Shown: piece after piece, positions 10,728 to 21,360 of the stretch
Numbering within the stretch: position 1 is the stretch's first letter
Layout: each line of letters starts with the position of its first letter
Assembly (NCBI RefSeq): GCF_000001735.4
Contig: NC_003070.9
Coordinates: 24,723,971 to 24,787,970 of the forward strand
Source: Arabidopsis thaliana
Lineage: Eukaryota; Streptophyta; Magnoliopsida; Brassicales; Brassicaceae
Length of the DNA stretch: 64,000 bases
Reading direction: 5' to 3'
The notes under the pieces: model-generated
Told to the model about the DNA's origin: nothing
Database searches by the model: none
Seen by the model: the letters and a program-made list of their open reading frames with translations, nothing else
Program-made: the position numbers and the translations under genes

Positions 10728-13396
10728 ATGGAAGTCTGCAATTGTATTGAACCGCAATGGCCAGCGGATGAATTGTTAATGAAATACCAATACATCTCCG
10801 ATTTCTTCATTGCGATTGCGTATTTTTCGATTCCTCTTGAGTTGATTTACTTTGTGAAGAAATCAGCCGTGTTTCCGTATAGATGGGTACTTGTTCAGTT
10901 TGGTGCTTTTATCGTTCTTTGTGGAGCAACTCATCTTATTAACTTATGGACTTTCACTACGCATTCGAGAACCGTGGCGCTTGTGATGACTACCGCGAAG
11001 GTGTTAACCGCTGTTGTCTCGTGTGCTACTGCGTTGATGCTTGTTCATATTATTCCTGATCTTTTGAGTGTTAAGACTCGGGAGCTTTTCTTGAAAAATA
11101 AAGCTGCTGAGCTCGATAGAGAAATGGGATTGATTCGAACTCAGGAAGAAACCGGAAGGCATGTGAGAATGTTGACTCATGAGATTAGAAGCACTTTAGA
11201 TAGACATACTATTTTAAAGACTACACTTGTTGAGCTTGGTAGGACATTAGCTTTGGAGGAGTGTGCATTGTGGATGCCTACTAGAACTGGGTTAGAGCTA
11301 CAGCTTTCTTATACACTTCGTCATCAACATCCCGTGGAGTATACGGTTCCTATTCAATTACCGGTGATTAACCAAGTGTTTGGTACTAGTAGGGCTGTAA
11401 AAATATCTCCTAATTCTCCTGTGGCTAGGTTGAGACCTGTTTCTGGGAAATATATGCTAGGGGAGGTGGTCGCTGTGAGGGTTCCGCTTCTCCACCTTTC
11501 TAATTTTCAGATTAATGACTGGCCTGAGCTTTCAACAAAGAGATATGCTTTGATGGTTTTGATGCTTCCTTCAGATAGTGCAAGGCAATGGCATGTCCAT
11601 GAGTTGGAACTCGTTGAAGTCGTCGCTGATCAGGTTTTACATTGCTGAGAATTTCTCTTCTTTGCTATGTTCATGATCTTGTCTATAACTTTTCTTCTCT
11701 TATTATAGGTGGCTGTAGCTCTCTCACATGCTGCGATCCTAGAAGAGTCGATGCGAGCTAGGGACCTTCTCATGGAGCAGAATGTTGCTCTTGATCTAGC
11801 TAGACGAGAAGCAGAAACAGCAATCCGTGCCCGCAATGATTTCCTAGCGGTTATGAACCATGAAATGCGAACACCGATGCATGCGATTATTGCACTCTCT
11901 TCCTTACTCCAAGAAACGGAACTAACCCCTGAACAAAGACTGATGGTGGAAACAATACTTAAAAGTAGTAACCTTTTGGCAACTTTGATGAATGATGTCT
12001 TAGATCTTTCAAGGTTAGAAGATGGAAGTCTTCAACTTGAACTTGGGACATTCAATCTTCATACATTATTTAGAGAGGTAACTTTTGAACAGCTCTATGT
12101 TTCATAAGTTTATACTATTTGTGTACTTGATTGTCATATTGAATCTTGTTGCAGGTCCTCAATCTGATAAAGCCTATAGCGGTTGTTAAGAAATTACCCA
12201 TCACACTAAATCTTGCACCAGATTTGCCAGAATTTGTTGTTGGGGATGAGAAACGGCTAATGCAGATAATATTAAATATAGTTGGTAATGCTGTGAAATT
12301 CTCCAAACAAGGTAGTATCTCCGTAACCGCTCTTGTCACCAAGTCAGACACACGAGCTGCTGACTTTTTTGTCGTGCCAACTGGGAGTCATTTCTACTTG
12401 AGAGTGAAGGTTATTATCTTGTATCTTGGGATCTTATACCATAGCTGAAAGTATTTCTTAGGTCTTAATTTTGATGATTATTCAAATATAGGTAAAAGAC
12501 TCTGGAGCAGGAATAAATCCTCAAGACATTCCAAAGATTTTCACTAAATTTGCTCAAACACAATCTTTAGCGACGAGAAGCTCGGGTGGTAGTGGGCTTG
12601 GCCTCGCCATCTCCAAGAGGTTTGAGCCTTATTAAAAGACGTTTTTTTCCAACTTTTTCTTGTCTTCTGTGTTGTTAAAAGTTTACTCATAAGCGTTTAA
12701 TATGACAAGGTTTGTGAATCTGATGGAGGGTAACATTTGGATTGAGAGCGATGGTCTTGGAAAAGGATGCACGGCTATCTTTGATGTTAAACTTGGGATC
12801 TCAGAACGTTCAAACGAATCTAAACAGTCGGGCATACCGAAAGTTCCAGCCATTCCCCGACATTCAAATTTCACTGGACTTAAGGTTCTTGTCATGGATG
12901 AGAACGGGTTAGTATAAGCTTCTCACCTTTCTCTTTGCAAAATCTCTCGCCTTACTTCTTGCAAATGCAGATATTGGCGTTTAGAAAAAACGCAAATTTA
13001 ATCTTATGAGAAACCGATGATTATTTTGGTTGCAGGGTAAGTAGAATGGTGACGAAGGGACTTCTTGTACACCTTGGGTGCGAAGTGACCACGGTGAGTT
13101 CAAACGAGGAGTGTCTCCGAGTTGTGTCCCATGAGCACAAAGTGGTCTTCATGGACGTGTGCATGCCCGGGGTCGAAAACTACCAAATCGCTCTCCGTAT
13201 TCACGAGAAATTCACAAAACAACGCCACCAACGGCCACTACTTGTGGCACTCAGTGGTAACACTGACAAATCCACAAAAGAGAAATGCATGAGCTTTGGT
13301 CTAGACGGTGTGTTGCTCAAACCCGTATCACTAGACAACATAAGAGATGTTCTGTCTGATCTTCTCGAGCCCCGGGTACTGTACGAGGGCATGTAA
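10728..13396 (+). CDS. ETR1: Ethylene receptor ETR1 (hybrid histidine kinase)
   Basis: Six coding exons (10728-11633, 11709-12077, 12155-12409, 12492-12619, 12710-12907, 13036-13396) join to exactly 738 aa, the known ETR1 length. Seen: Cys4 and Cys6 (disulfide dimer), three membrane helices within residues 23-117 that bind ethylene through a copper ion, with Cys65 in [13 protein letters not shown] domain follows (about 158-307), then the kinase H-box with His353 ([13 protein letters not shown]), N, G1 and G2 boxes ([26 protein letters not shown]), and a receiver domain with the acceptor Asp in [10 protein letters not shown]. Known: it sits in the ER membrane as a dimer, keeps CTR1 active without ethylene, and ethylene turns it off. 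The positions altered in the dominant etr1 alleles (Ala31, Ile62, Cys65, Ala102) are wild type here. Confidence 0.99.
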
Positions 13397-13748
13397 AGGC
13401 GATGGATGCCCCATGCCCCAGAGGAGTAATTCCGCTCCCGCCTTCTTCTCCCGTAAAACATCGGAAGCTGATGTTCTCTGGTTTAATTGTGTACATATCA
13501 GAGATTGTCGGAGCGTTTTGGATGATATCTTAAAACAGAAAGGGAATAACAAAATAGAAACTCTAAACCGGTATGTGTCCGTGGCGATTTCGGTTATAGA
13601 GGAACAAGATGGTGGTGGTATAATCATACCATTTCAGATTACATGTTTGACTAATGTTGTATCCTTATATATGTAGTTACATTCTTATAAGAATTTGGAT
13701 CGAGTTATGGATGCTTGTTGCGTGCATGTATGACATTGATGCAGTATT
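13397..13748 (+). other. ETR1 3' untranslated region and short gap to PPR gene
   Basis: The 352 bases between the ETR1 stop and the PPR start include the ETR1 3'UTR. An open frame crosses the region on the plus strand (13347-13676), but it overlaps the receiver exon in another phase and has no domain, so it is taken as chance. The PPR promoter must lie within or close to this stretch; no TATA box is obvious. Confidence 0.6.
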
Positions 13749-15383
13749 ATGGCGTCAGCTTTGCGCCGCTTAGTAGAACAACAACAATGGCGTTACTTAG
13801 TTTCTCAATCAACCCGATCTCCAAAACTCATCCATGGCTTCTTCTCCTTCTCCTCCAAAACTAATCCAAATCCAAACAAACAACAACAAATCCTCATCGA
13901 CTACATCTCCAAATCCCTCCAATCCAACGATACCTGGGAAACTCTCTCCACCAAATTCTCCTCCATAGATCTATCAGATTCCTTAATCGAAACAATCCTT
14001 CTCCGATTCAAAAACCCCGAAACCGCCAAACAAGCTTTATCCTTCTTCCATTGGTCATCCCACACTCGAAATCTCCGTCACGGAATCAAATCTTACGCAT
14101 TGACGATTCATATCCTTGTCAAAGCTCGATTACTAATCGACGCTCGAGCTTTAATTGAATCGTCTCTGTTAAATTCTCCTCCCGATTCGGATTTAGTCGA
14201 TTCGTTGTTAGATACTTATGAGATCTCATCTTCTACTCCTTTAGTGTTTGATTTGTTAGTTCAATGTTACGCTAAGATTAGGTATTTGGAATTAGGGTTT
14301 GATGTGTTCAAGAGATTGTGTGATTGTGGATTTACTCTTAGTGTGATTACTTTAAACACGTTGATTCATTACTCTTCGAAATCGAAGATTGATGATCTTG
14401 TGTGGAGGATTTACGAATGTGCGATTGATAAAAGGATTTATCCGAACGAGATTACGATTCGGATAATGATTCAAGTGTTGTGTAAAGAAGGGAGATTGAA
14501 AGAAGTTGTTGATTTGTTAGATAGGATTTGTGGTAAGAGATGTTTACCTTCAGTGATTGTGAATACGAGTTTAGTGTTTAGGGTTTTGGAAGAGATGAGA
14601 ATAGAGGAGAGTATGAGTTTGTTGAAGAGATTGTTGATGAAGAATATGGTTGTTGATACTATTGGTTATTCGATTGTTGTTTATGCGAAAGCTAAGGAAG
14701 GTGATTTGGTGTCTGCACGGAAGGTGTTTGATGAAATGCTTCAACGAGGTTTTAGTGCGAATTCGTTTGTTTATACGGTGTTTGTTAGAGTTTGTTGTGA
14801 AAAGGGTGATGTTAAAGAAGCGGAGAGGTTGTTGAGTGAGATGGAGGAGTCTGGAGTCAGTCCGTATGACGAGACGTTTAATTGTCTTATCGGTGGTTTC
14901 GCGAGGTTCGGGTGGGAAGAGAAAGGTTTGGAGTATTGTGAGGTAATGGTAACGAGAGGGCTTATGCCTAGTTGTTCGGCTTTCAATGAGATGGTTAAGA
15001 GTGTAAGTAAGATTGAGAACGTGAATCGCGCAAATGAAATCTTAACAAAGTCGATAGATAAAGGGTTTGTGCCCGATGAACATACGTACTCTCATCTGAT
15101 TCGAGGGTTTATAGAAGGAAACGATATCGATCAAGCGCTTAAGCTGTTCTACGAGATGGAATACCGAAAGATGTCTCCTGGTTTCGAGGTGTTTAGGTCA
15201 CTAATTGTGGGACTCTGCACTTGTGGTAAAGTGGAAGCCGGAGAAAAGTACTTGAAAATTATGAAGAAGAGGTTGATAGAGCCTAATGCAGATATATATG
15301 ACGCATTGATTAAGGCATTTCAGAAAATTGGTGATAAAACAAATGCTGATAGAGTTTATAATGAGATGATTTCAGTCAGATGA
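13749..15383 (+). CDS. P-class pentatricopeptide repeat protein, probably mitochondrial
   Basis: This is a single intronless frame of 544 aa, typical of plant PPR genes. The N-terminus (MASALRRLVEQQQWRYLVSQ) is rich in Arg, Ser and Gln and lacks acidic residues for about 40 positions, which suits a mitochondrial presequence. From about residue 165 to the end there are around ten 35-residue repeats, for example GDLVSARKVFDEMLQRGFSA, GDVKEAERLLSEMEESGVSP and NDIDQALKLFYEMEYRKMSP. There is no E or DYW tail, so it belongs to the P class. By family knowledge these proteins bind organelle RNA and help stabilise, splice or translate it. The specific RNA cannot be read reliably by eye. It corresponds to At1g66345 from memory. 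It lies head-to-tail behind ETR1. Confidence 0.93.
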   Translation: MASALRRLVEQQQWRYLVSQSTRSPKLIHGFFSFSSKTNPNPNKQQQILIDYISKSLQSNDTWETLSTKFSSIDLSDSLIETILLRFKNPETAKQALSFFHWSSHTRNLRHGIKSYALTIHILVKARLLIDARALIESSLLNSPPDSDLVDSLLDTYEISSSTPLVFDLLVQCYAKIRYLELGFDVFKRLCDCGFTLSVITLNTLIHYSSKSKIDDLVWRIYECAIDKRIYPNEITIRIMIQVLCKEGRLKEVVDLLDRICGKRCLPSVIVNTSLVFRVLEEMRIEESMSLLKRLLMKNMVVDTIGYSIVVYAKAKEGDLVSARKVFDEMLQRGFSANSFVYTVFVRVCCEKGDVKEAERLLSEMEESGVSPYDETFNCLIGGFARFGWEEKGLEYCEVMVTRGLMPSCSAFNEMVKSVSKIENVNRANEILTKSIDKGFVPDEHTYSHLIRGFIEGNDIDQALKLFYEMEYRKMSPGFEVFRSLIVGLCTCGKVEAGEKYLKIMKKRLIEPNADIYDALIKAFQKIGDKTNADRVYNEMISVR

Positions 15384-17158
15384 TTCAAACCGGGTGGTTT
15401 AGGAGGGTGTCTGGGTTGTATGAATTTAAGCTCCATTGAGCTTCATCTTGGGAAAACTTGATTTTGTATCTTGGGTCAATGACCCAACGATCATGTATTG
15501 GACCACAGAAAAATGAAAGTCAACTTATAGAAACTTAAAAGAAAAAACAACTTTTAGAATTTTACAACGTCATTTTTTTTATTGTCAACTTCCATTCCAC
15601 CAAACGTTTGGTAACGTGTCGAAAAAATATAAGAAACCAGAGGAAAAGAAAAGGCTAAAACCATGGAACTAGAGATCGAAACAGGGAATTGCAGGAGTGA
15701 CGTCTATAACCAGAGGATCGTAGTGACGTCTATATTTTCATGACGCTAAAAATCGTTTCACGTCTTCGGTAATGAGATGGCTGCAACCAGAATATATAAT
15801 TTTAAAACTTTAGATATGGGTGTATATGAAGATACATCATTCAAGGAGAAAAATTTATCTCATTCTTTGTTTTGAATATAAATCTTTGAAAATTCAAAGA
15901 AAAATTAATAGACATAAGTTGGCTAAGTTATTTGACATAATTCGGACATATATTTTATCATCAATCTAACACAAGTGATTTGAGCTGCATGCATGGTTCT
16001 TTCAGTTTTTCGGTTTTGGTCCTTCAATTTCGGTTTCTTGATGCTTTATCCAAATTCCAAAGGAAACACTGGTTCTTTATACAAAACTAAAATGAGCTCC
16101 TTATACACAAAACCTACAGAAAAGATGACCAACATACAAAATTTACTCAATAAATCTCTGTTATTATACTTTATGTTATTCATTCATCTCACAATTTTAA
16201 AGTCATATGAGAAGGGGTTCCAAAACAAAAGTTGGGTTAGTTTGCTGCAGGAGAAATATTCCACCATTGCATTGTATAAATAAAGAAGTTAATGGAAAAT
16301 TTTGCATGTGTATTGAAAATTTCGATTATCAGCTTCCTTAAGCGTTCAAAAATATCTGATTTTAATAACGTTATATGTTTAATGTTGTATTAAAAGCAAA
16401 ATAGTAAATATTATAGATAGATTTGATCATATGTAAGATAACACATGCATGTACATGAAAGTTGTATATGATTCTTTATTATTAGAGAATACAAAGTGTA
16501 ACCCCACCACCATAGGTCACATGAAAAGGCATGTTATATTTGTTTTGGTTAGACAACAATTTTAATGGTCCTTAAAGTTTCTTCTTCTTTATTCCCTAAT
16601 TGTTCTAACTTCTAAGCCTCTTGTTTTCTTTTTCTTTTATTTTTAATCAACTAAAAGAGAGAAATTGCAAATGAAATACATTGTGATTATATTTTTTGTA
16701 GCTAGATCATAAGAAAAGAAAGCAATTAGTAGTTCTTGATTTCTAAAGAGTTTCAATGGGTAATATATTTTGGCAGATGTACAAGCCGACGGAAATAAAA
16801 TCATCGAAATATAGGTTTTCATCAGTAAATTAGTAATTCGGGAAGAAAATTTGTTCAATTATTATTCTTGTTTAAATATAAATAGTGACGATAAATAATT
16901 GGTTTCTCTAGGATGATACATCACCACATCAACATCTCAAAAGTTGTCACATGTACATTCTTACTATTCTAAACAAATATCAAAATTCATAGAAAACTCG
17001 AAATCTCTATTACTTCACGATTTACCCGACCCCTTCGTTTACTTTAGTTTCGAAACCTAAAATATTGAGTTTGTCTAACTACAAAGCTTCTAATGTATTT
17101 GTAAAAGAGATGAATAAGAGGATGAAAATGGATGAGAGGTTTCTACGAAAAATAAAGA
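15384..17158. other. Intergenic, gene-free
   Basis: After the PPR 3'UTR (to about 15550) nothing gene-like is seen. At 15697-15708 and 15723-15734 the 12-mer GTGACGTCTATA occurs twice, 26 bases apart, with another TGACG at 15740. The 96-codon frame 15993-16283 has no domain and ordinary AT-driven composition. The rest is AT-rich without a pattern. Confidence 0.5.
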
Positions 17159-18235
17159 ATAATTCTTTCTAATGCCCTTTTCATGATGCCCCTTTTCAAC
17201 TCTATCCTTTTGTTTTATCCATTTTTATTTGTACCTTCTTTAATTTTTTAATGACCATTTTACTCTTATTTGGAAATTATTTTAGGTTAACAAAATAAAA
17301 TATTAATATTTTTCGCATAAAATATTCCAAAATAATTTTCCCGCCGATATTTTCCAGCCAAAAATTTTCGAAACAAATTTCCCTCCAATTTTTTTTTTTT
17401 TGGCGGGAAATAGATTTACAAGGAATTTTAAAAGAGTTTTAAAAGATTTACAAGGGATTTTAAAGGGATTTTATAAGATTTACAAGGGATTTTAAAAGGG
17501 TGATTTACAAGGGATTTTAAAAGGTTTTTAAAAGATTTACAAGGAATTTTAAAAGGGTTTTAAAAGATTTACAAGAGATTTAAAAGATTTACAAAGGTCT
17601 TTTAAAGATTTTTAAAGGGTTTAAAATTGTTTTAAAAGGATTTTAAAATATTTACAAGTGATTTTAAAAGGGTTTTACAATATTTACAAGGGATTTTAAA
17701 GGCTTTAAAAGATTTACAAAAGATTTGTAAAAATTTTTAAAGGGTTTAAAAGTGTTTTGAAAAATTTACAAGGGATTTTAAAACCTTTTTAAATTACTTG
17801 TAAATTTTTTAAAACCCTTTTAAAATCTCTTGTAAATCTTTTAAAACTCTTTTAAAATCTCTTGTAAATCTTTTAAAACTCTTTTAAAATCTCTTGTAAA
17901 TCTTTTAAAACATTTTTAAAATCTCTTCTTTTAAAATCCCTTGTAAATCTAATTGCCGCCAAAAAATATTTACAAGAATTTTTAAAATCATTCTTTTGGC
18001 TGAGGAAAAAAATGTTACGAAAAAAAAATTTGGCGGAAACTTTTTTTTGCCGGGAAAAAAACATTTTGGCGCCAAAAAATTGGCGGGAAAAGTTCACTTT
18101 CCAATTACATGTTTCTATTAGATGAGGGTAATTTGGTTATTTTGTTCAAGGAAATGGGTATTTTTAAAAATGGACAACATAAAAGGATATTGTTGGAAAA
18201 ATGTAGTAAAAAATGGGTAGTTTTGCAAATCTTTC
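17159..18235. mobile_element. MULE-like foldback element with internal subrepeats
   Basis: The outer arms are inverted repeats: TATCCTTTTGTTTTATCC at about 17210 matches the reverse complement near 18180 (TATCCTTTTATGTTGTCC). Inside, the left arm has many degenerate copies of a GATTTACAAGGGATTTTAAA unit (about 17415-17780), and the right arm (about 17785-17950) has the same unit inverted. GGCGGGAAA or GGCGCC boxes lie inside each outer arm. The 11-mer AAAAATAAAGA flanks both ends (17148-17158 and 18236-18246), as expected of a 9-11 bp Mutator-type target duplication. No transposase is encoded, so it is nonautonomous. Family assignment is inference. Confidence 0.7.
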
Positions 18236-18246
18236 AAAAATAAAGA

Positions 18247-20955
18247 TCAATATAAGATTCTTTCCGCTAATATTCATCTTATATTTGTATAGAATAATAT
18301 GGTTTTTGTTAATTACGAGGGAACAAAATCTACATGTTATGCGGGCGATTACCTCTACAAATATAATTTGTTTGTCGTCGAACATTTTAATTTATTTTGA
18401 AATCTGATATGAAGACATGAATTATTTGAATAACTTTCTTTTGTTCTGATTAAAAATATACAAAATCTTTCATTTAAAATATAACGTCATAGTATTCGTC
18501 TTAAGTAGCTTTGAAGGATAACTAGAATTATATTTTCTTAGTATATCCCTATAAGAATGTAACATGTAATTAGACGCTAGAGAAAAAGAATGTGACATGT
18601 AATTATTAATGCATCGTCGATGCATGTGTTCCACATGCAGAGAAAACGATCGTGTTGAATATTTATTGTGTCCACCAAAGAAACAATCTATTGGATTACC
18701 TTCTTCAAATGAAACTATGATAAAATGAAGTAAATGTGATGGATTCCCTTATTAATTACCAACAAGCTAAGTTATTATCAAATAAAAACTTAAATAAAAT
18801 GAAGTAAATGTGATGGGCTCCTCTTTTAATCACCTAAGATCTCTATAAATGTGTAATATGTAGCTAGTGGTTGCTTGCAATTGTCTTGTCATTGGTGGAG
18901 ACATAATATAGTGGCTCAACTTGTTTACTACAAAATATAATTTTGGTCTTGTGATTGTAAGTTATAAAATTTCGTGATGAGCTTTCTGAAAAATGTAGGG
19001 TCTTCTAATAAATCTTTCGATTGGTTATATATTCAATTCTATAGGTGAAAAGCGATTTACCACTCACTATATCAAACTCTAGTACTACCTTCAATTTATA
19101 TTTTCTTTGTGACACACTCATGTCTCGTTTTTCTTTGGCCAATAGTTTTGTGAAAACAATCAAGTTTAGTGGTATCAACCAGTGGACAGGTTTATGTTTA
19201 TTGTATGACACATTTGACTACTAACCTGTTCAATGGAACTTATTAGATATTTCTTTAGTTCACATAATTAGGAGGCACCGAAAATGGATTAATATTGTAA
19301 AAAAGAACTGTCTATTTCACGATTGTCTTCTCTCTTGTTATAGATGAATTGATTTAATTAAATAGGGAAATTATCGTGTCCCATAATGCCACAATAACAA
19401 AATTAATAAAAATAAGTAAATCAAAATGAAGTAGAAGAACCCAGATTCCAAATGAACAAATGCCAATAGACAAACAAAAAAAAGTTCACACTATAATCCG
19501 ATTGGTAATGTATAAAGAATAAAAAAAATTAACGAATAAAACTAAATGTTAATGATATATATAATTAAAAACAATGCAATGTAGCGAATAGAAAAAGCGG
19601 CAAAAAAATCTTAATTTTTTTTTTATCTCGTTTTTGATATTGTTATGTGGTTAGTTATATTAAAAACGGTACGAATATACCACTACGGTGTGAAGCTAAC
19701 AATCACACCCTATATCTCTAAACTTTTTAGCCAATTTTCATTGGATTCTCTAAAAATTAACTTGTTTATTAATAAGAAAACAAAATCTTAAAAGAATACA
19801 AAACTTAGGTATTTTAATTGCATTCTCAATTTTTACAACTTCTAATTCACATCATGTATACGAATAATTCGCATTCATAGGGACCACACGCTTTTAAGAT
19901 TACTTTTAGAGAAACAAAATATTGAAAAGTTTGTGAGTGATGATAATCGATCGGAGATGGGGCAAAAATTTGAGAGCGACAAGGAACGTGAGTCACATGG
20001 AAAGATCGATCATATTATACAGCAAACAGAAGTCCCCACACCAACATGAATTGGTGTCATATGTATGAATGTGAAGGGCCAAAATCATCAAAAAGAAAGT
20101 GTTGTGTCATTGTGGACCTTGATTAGGGGTAAGCTCGTAATTATTTGTTTTCTACTTATATTTTCTTTGGTACCAATTGAATTAATTTTTTCCGAAATCG
20201 GCTATGAAATTATTGGCCTCTTTTTTGCCCCACCATAACAATCCAACTACTTTAATTCCTTCTTAGTACAACAACGGCTACTTCACTTTAACATTGTCTA
20301 GCCTTTTTCTATTTTAAGTCAAAATCTTGACAATGCACATGACCCCTTAGGAATCCACATTAACGATATTATTATCGTACATATTTTAGGTTATTAATCA
20401 TCCCAGCTAATTCATTCGGATAATATCTAAAAACATGATGGTTTGAAATATTGGCATCGTTTCTAGCCACTTATTTTGAAAACCATTGATTACTTATTTA
20501 CTTATAAGTCATTTTAACCCAATATACAAATAACGTGTTCGTCGATATTAAAACATTTCATTTGACAAGCATCAAGAGTATAATTGGCGGTAAATCTTTG
20601 GTTACAAATGAAGGAAATTCACAACAGTTCGACTTTGTCTTAGATGTGAAATAGAAGAAGAATCTATTAATCATGCGATTTTTAAATGCCCTTATGTTCG
20701 TCATACTCGGAGATTAGCACATATCCAATCGGCAATTAATGTATATTCCTCCAAAACGAATTTTGTTAATCTGAATTTTTATTTTATTTTATTTTTTTAG
20801 AAACCATGATAAAAATAAAACATGATAGATCAAATTTTAACCCAAAGATTACACTACAATGGTATTTAATCCATGAGAGCTAAAACAATCACACAAAAGT
20901 TTACAAAATTAACTCAAAAGAAAAGATTGTTTTGTATGGTTTCTAAATTAACTAA
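18247..20955. other. Gene-free AT-rich stretch with a LINE scrap
   Basis: No conserved coding frame is visible. At 18720-18830 the phrase AATGAAGTAAATGTGATGG occurs twice in a short direct repeat. A fragment resembling the C-terminal zinc region of LINE reverse transcriptase lies near 20640-20770 (separate entry). Short open frames (18213-18407, 19005-19211) have no support. Confidence 0.5.
20635..20775 (+). pseudogene. Relic of a LINE-type reverse transcriptase (zf-RVT region)
   Basis: One frame reads C-L-R-C followed by EIEEESINHAIFKCPYVRHT, with the CxxC...H...C spacing and the E-E-x-I-N-H-x-x-F-x-C-P phrase typical of the zf-RVT domain at the end of plant LINE polyproteins. The frame is closed by a stop a few codons upstream, and nothing else of the element survives nearby. 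Confidence 0.5.
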
Positions 20956-21360
20956 GGGGGTGTTTTTCGTTAATGGATTTTATAGAATTGAAATCCAACA
21001 CTAATCCACTATTATTTAACTAATGATTCTAAATCCAGCTTTAAAATCTAGTGTTATTGGAACTCATATTTGTAAATCATGCTTAATAGATTCTAAAGTT
21101 TGGTGTTATTCAATTAAGATTTTAAATATTTCATTAAAATCCAATGTTATTCAAAACTAAAAGACTTGTAAAATCTTTGTATATTAATTGATTTGAAATG
21201 AAAGTTCTTTAGAGTTTCATGAGTAAATCATTAGAATCAAAATCCAAGACATATTGCAGAGATTTTGAAATTCATACAAACATATTCTTAAAAGCAATAT
21301 CGGAAAACAAATCTAAAGCTTAAAGAATTGACTTTAACTCCATAATTGAATAACACCACC
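20956..21360. mobile_element. Harbinger-like MITE
   Basis: A 405-bp element begins GGGGGTGTTTTTCGTTAATG and, on the opposite strand, ends GGTGGTGTTATTCAATTATG: imperfect terminal inverted repeats. TAA flanks both sides (20953-20955 and 21361-21363), the 3-bp duplication of PIF/Harbinger elements. Internal DNA repeats the theme TGGTGTTATTC-AATTAAGATT in both orientations. No coding frame is present. Confidence 0.7.

Noticed and set aside
13347..13676. 109-codon plus-strand frame over the ETR1 3' end
   Set aside because: It overlaps the receiver exon in a different phase, has no domain, and lies in the known ETR1 3'UTR.
15993..16283. 96-codon plus-strand frame
   Set aside because: Phe/Leu/Lys-rich translation typical of AT-rich intergenic DNA, no recognisable motif.
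17415..17950. Regular short repeats considered as a CRISPR-like array
   Set aside because: Repeats are degenerate, lack unique spacers and occur in inverted arms of a transposon-like element in a plant nuclear genome.
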